From an uncultured Clostridia bacterium (lineage in GTDB: Bacteria > Bacillota > Clostridia > Monoglobales > Monoglobaceae): a stretch of DNA of 8,385 nt. Under the pieces are notes generated by a model. The model saw nothing but the letters and a program-made list of their open reading frames with translations, did no database searches and was not told the origin of the DNA. The first letter of the stretch is position 1. Each line of letters begins with the position of its first letter. Shown here in pieces: positions 6,102 to 8,385 of this stretch. The stretch spans positions 1 through 8,385 of the forward strand of contig CAMCUJ010000047.1 of assembly GCA_945878965.1 (NCBI GenBank), written 5' to 3'. A program made the position numbers and the translations under genes.

Positions 6102-6707
6102 TTAAAGCTCTGCAAAGTTTTTAAGTATTGTAAGACCTATATCACCGCTTTTTTCGGGATGGAATTGAGTTGCAAAGGTGTTTTCCGACCATAATGCAAT
6201 AGGAAGCTTTGCTCCGTACTCGGTTTTTGCAGAGATTATGTTTTCGTTCTTTGGATTCATATAATATGAATGAACAAAGTATACAAAAGGATTTTCGGGA
6301 AGTCCTTTAAATATCGGACATTCCTTGTTGTATTCAATGGAATTCCAGCCTATGTGCGGGATTTTCAAGCCTTCGCACTTTGGAATTTCAACTATATTGC
6401 CCTCAAATACCGAAAGTCCCGTAACACCTTTGCTTTCTTCGCTTTTTTCGAATAATAGCTGAAGTCCGAGACAAATTCCGAGAAACGGGGTTTTGTTCTC
6501 TATAACCTTGTGTATGCAGTCTGTAACATCATAACTGTTTAAATTCCGCATACAGTCGCCGAATGCACCGACTCCCGGAAGTATTACCTTGTCTGCCGAC
6601 AAAATCTTACCCTTGTCTGAGGTAATTTCTGCACTATATCCTAAAAACTCAAATGCTTTTTGAACAGACCTTAAGTTTCCGGCTCCGTAATCTATAATTG
6701 AAATCAT
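6102..6707 (-). CDS. hisH: Imidazole glycerol phosphate synthase, glutamine amidotransferase subunit
   Basis: HisH hydrolyses glutamine and passes the ammonia through the HisF barrel. At 201 residues it is a complete class I (triad) glutamine amidotransferase. It starts ISIIDYGAGNLRSV, as HisH proteins do. The oxyanion-strand motif PGVG is at 44-47. The catalytic cysteine is Cys79 in GICLGLQLLFE, and the other triad members are His183 and Glu185 in QFHPEKSGDIG. PHIGWN (117-122) and FVHSYY (144-149) are also typical. The ATG at 6707 follows AGGTGA (minus strand, 6714-6719) at 6-base spacing. It is the first gene of a probable hisH-hisF-SseB transcript from the promoter at 6759-6787. The predicted leader is about 45 bases, too short for a T-box, and no histidine-rich leader peptide is seen. 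The other his genes are not in this window. Confidence 0.97.
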   Translation of the reverse strand: MISIIDYGAGNLRSVQKAFEFLGYSAEITSDKGKILSADKVILPGVGAFGDCMRNLNSYDVTDCIHKVIENKTPFLGICLGLQLLFEKSEESKGVTGLSVFEGNIVEIPKCEGLKIPHIGWNSIEYNKECPIFKGLPENPFVYFVHSYYMNPKNENIISAKTEYGAKLPIALWSENTFATQFHPEKSGDIGLTILKNFAEL

Positions 6708-6758
6708 TATATATCACCTGTCCTTTCTTTTCATTAAAAAGTACAACAATATATTTTA

Positions 6759-6787
6759 ATTATAACACGTAAAATAACAATTTACAA
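6759..6787 (-). promoter_or_regulatory. Promoter for the hisH-hisF-SseB transcript
   Basis: Read on the minus strand, TTGTAA (6782-6787) is followed after 17 bp by TATAAT (6759-6764), with TGT immediately before the -10 box as in extended -10 promoters. Transcription would start near 6752. The -35 box overlaps the first of two near-identical direct repeats (6779-6789), so a regulator binding there could block it. Confidence 0.65.
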
Positions 6788-6803
6788 TAAATAATTTGCA
6801 ATA
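6779..6803. repeat. Pair of 11-bp direct repeats in the divergent promoter region
   Basis: AATTTACAATA (6779-6789) and AATTTGCAATA (6793-6803) match at 10 of 11 positions and start 14 bp apart. They lie between the back-to-back hisH and gatC promoters, the first covering the hisH -35 box. They could form an operator, but in such AT-rich DNA chance similarity is plausible. Confidence 0.25.
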
Positions 6804-6816
6804 TATAAAATTTGTC

Positions 6817-6845
6817 TTGAAAAAAATCCGCTTTTACTGTATAAT
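6817..6845 (+). promoter_or_regulatory. Sigma-A promoter for gatC-gatA
   Basis: TTGAAA (6817-6822), a 17-bp spacer and TATAAT (6840-6845) make a near-consensus promoter. Transcription would start near 6852, leaving a leader of about 35 bases that contains AGGAGG (6873-6878) 8 bases before the gatC ATG. The strong signals suit a housekeeping gene that is expressed constantly. Confidence 0.85.
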
Positions 6846-6886
6846 GTAGCTTGTAGGATTAAAAATTTTTTTAGGAGGTTTTTGTA

Positions 6887-7171
6887 ATGATTACAAAGGA
6901 CGAACTTAAGCTCCTATGTGAGTTGTCAAAGCTTCATTTAAGTGAAGATGAGCTTGACGAATACGGAAAAGAAATGACAGATATTATGAATTTAATGGAC
7001 ACCATAGGTGAATCAAATTTTGAATATAATCCCGTAGATATGTCAAACGCAGTACCTTTCTCGTCACTTAGAGAAGATAAGGTTGAGCAGTATGACAATA
7101 TGGCAGGAATTGTGGAGATAGGACCGGAAGTAAGAGATAATTCTTTTGTTGTTCCTAAAATCGTAGACTAA
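6887..7171 (+). CDS. gatC: Asp-tRNA(Asn)/Glu-tRNA(Gln) amidotransferase subunit C
   Basis: GatC is the small structural subunit of GatCAB. This complex converts misacylated Glu-tRNA(Gln), and often Asp-tRNA(Asn), to the correct amidated forms in bacteria lacking the direct synthetases. The 94 residues are the normal length. [24 protein letters not shown] matches the N-terminal two-helix region; its [12 protein letters not shown] core is at about 12-23. The extended part carries SLREDKV (60-66) and ends in FVVPKIVD, the segment that wraps between GatA and GatB in known structures. The start is supported by a strong AGGAGG site. It leads the operon, with gatA beginning 17 bp after its stop, the usual gatC-gatA-gatB order. 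Confidence 0.95.
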   Translation: MITKDELKLLCELSKLHLSEDELDEYGKEMTDIMNLMDTIGESNFEYNPVDMSNAVPFSSLREDKVEQYDNMAGIVEIGPEVRDNSFVVPKIVD

Positions 7172-7188
7172 GGAAAGGAAGTTTTATA

Positions 7189-8385
7189 ATGCAGACTATA
7201 CAAGAATTAAGACAGATGCTTGATAAAAAACAGGTATCTGCACTTGAAATTACTAAGGCTTATATAGACAAAATAAAAGAAAATAACGAAGTACTTGGTG
7301 CATATATTACCGTTTGTGAGGATGAGGCAATTGAGAGCGCCAAAAGAGCTGACGAGAAAATAGCGAAGGGCACAGCGGCTTCTCTTACAGGAATACCTCT
7401 TGCTGTAAAGGATAATATATGCACGAAGGGAATAAAGACAACATGCGCATCTAAAATGCTTGAGAACTATATACCGCCGTATAATGCAACGGTTATAGAA
7501 AAGCTTAACTCAGAAAGCCCTGTTTATTTGGGAAAGACAAGCATGGACGAGTTCGCAATGGGAGGTTCATCACAGACTTGTTATTTTAAAAAGCCTAAAA
7601 ATCCATATAATACAGAATGTGTACCGGGCGGTTCATCGGGCGGAAGTGCTGTTGCGGTATCTGCCGGATTATGTACGGCCGCACTTGGTTCGGACACCGG
7701 CGGCTCTATAAGACAGCCTTCGTCATTCTGTGGAGTTACGGGAATTAAGCCGACCTACGGCTCGGTTTCACGTTACGGTCTTGTAGCCTTTGGAAGCTCG
7801 CTTGACCAGATAGGTCCGATTGCGGCGAATGCGGTTGACTGCGGAATTATACTTAACTCAATCGCAGGCGTTGACAAATACGACCAGACAAGCCGAAAGA
7901 CAGGAATTTCAGATTACAATGCATTGGTTGGACAGAGCATCAAGGGCAGTAAGATAGGTATTCCTAAAGAATTTTTTGCGGATGGAATAGATGAGGAAGT
8001 TAAAAATACAGTTATGAGTGCCGCAAGGTTTTATGAAAATGAGGGTGCGGAGCTTATAGAGGTTTCAATGCCGACTCTAAAATACGCAGTTTCTGCATAT
8101 TATCTTCTTGCCTGTGCTGAGGCAAGCTCCAACCTTGCACGTTATGACGGAGTTAAATACGGTTACAGAAGTACCGATGCAAAGAGCTATGACGAGCTTA
8201 TAAAAATGACACGAAGCGAGGGCTTCGGAGCTGAGGTTAAGAGAAGAATTCTTCTTGGAACTTATGCGCTTTCGAGCGGTTATTATGATGCTTATTATAA
8301 GAAGGCTCTTGCTGTTCGCCAGCAGTTTAAGAAGGAGCAGGCGGATATATTTGAAAAGTGCGATGTTATGCTTACACCTACAGCA
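7189..8385 (+). CDS. gatA: Asp-tRNA(Asn)/Glu-tRNA(Gln) amidotransferase subunit A (3' end beyond window)
   Basis: GatA is the glutaminase of GatCAB and releases ammonia that is channelled to GatB. The reading frame stays open for 399 codons from ATG at 7189 to the last base of the window; the family is usually about 480-490 residues, so roughly 85 are missing at the C-terminus. The amidase signature is intact: catalytic Lys74 (IPLAVKDN), cis-Ser149 (PGGSSGGSA) and Ser173 ([11 protein letters not shown]), with the spacing of the Staphylococcus enzyme. [12 protein letters not shown] (115-126) and SSLDQIGP (203-210) are also typical. Residue 129 is Gln, where the family usually has Glu (STETS-type motif). 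The ribosome binding site is AAGGAAG at 7175-7181. Downstream gatB is expected but lies outside the window. Confidence 0.96.
   Translation, partial: MQTIQELRQMLDKKQVSALEITKAYIDKIKENNEVLGAYITVCEDEAIESAKRADEKIAKGTAASLTGIPLAVKDNICTKGIKTTCASKMLENYIPPYNATVIEKLNSESPVYLGKTSMDEFAMGGSSQTCYFKKPKNPYNTECVPGGSSGGSAVAVSAGLCTAALGSDTGGSIRQPSSFCGVTGIKPTYGSVSRYGLVAFGSSLDQIGPIAANAVDCGIILNSIAGVDKYDQTSRKTGISDYNALVGQSIKGSKIGIPKEFFADGIDEEVKNTVMSAARFYENEGAELIEVSMPTLKYAVSAYYLLACAEASSNLARYDGVKYGYRSTDAKSYDELIKMTRSEGFGAEVKRRILLGTYALSSGYYDAYYKKALAVRQQFKKEQADIFEKCDVMLTPTA

Noticed and set aside
5499..6194. Plus-strand open frames opposite hisF and the end of hisH
   Set aside because: hisF and hisH have all catalytic residues; the opposite frames have low-complexity Ser/Thr/Pro-rich translations typical of antisense shadows.
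6708..6886. T-box or riboswitch upstream of hisH or gatC
   Set aside because: Both predicted leaders are under 50 bases, and neither a T-box antiterminator motif nor a terminator hairpin is present.

Overview
The window looks like chromosomal DNA from a low-GC Gram-positive bacterium of the class Clostridia. Genes are AT-rich, promoters are near-consensus sigma-A type (TTGAxA, 17 bp, TATAAT), and Shine-Dalgarno sites are strong. The window also holds a secreted CAP protein with 'FKLRDL' stalk repeats, GatC-GatA tRNA amidation genes, and short GTAGGGG-type hairpin repeats. I cannot name the genus from the sequence.

Layout. Bases 1-270 are non-coding: three short related repeat elements (1-24, 62-88, 113-149) followed by a clear promoter. 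Four plus-strand blocks then follow: a secreted stalk-repeat/CAP-domain protein (271-1218) and a family 2 glycosyltransferase with TPR-like helices (1370-2449), a gap with a nested inverted repeat and a strong promoter, and polyphosphate kinase ppk (2652-4718). Downstream of a hairpin terminator that serves convergent genes, a minus-strand cluster reads hisH (6707 to 6102), hisF (6055 to 5291) and an SseB-family gene (5251 to 4763), with gaps of 46 and 39 bp. A divergent intergenic region with back-to-back promoters (6708-6886) separates this from plus-strand gatC (6887-7171) and gatA (from 7189, cut off at the window end after 399 codons).

How the genes work together. HisH and HisF form imidazole glycerol phosphate synthase: HisH supplies ammonia from glutamine and HisF uses it to make the imidazole ring of histidine and AICAR. 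GatC and GatA are two of three subunits of the Asp/Glu-tRNA amidotransferase; gatB is probably just beyond the right edge. Ppk makes polyphosphate. The two left-hand genes probably act at or near the cell envelope, but their substrates cannot be read from the sequence.

Most of the window is ordinary housekeeping sequence. I found no defence system, CRISPR array, RNA gene, integrase or transposase. The points most worth checking are the hairpin repeats at the left end, the hisHF pair linked to an SseB-family gene outside any visible his operon, the nested inverted/direct repeat structure before ppk, an orphan Shine-Dalgarno sequence after the CAP gene, and a Glu-to-Gln change in GatA.
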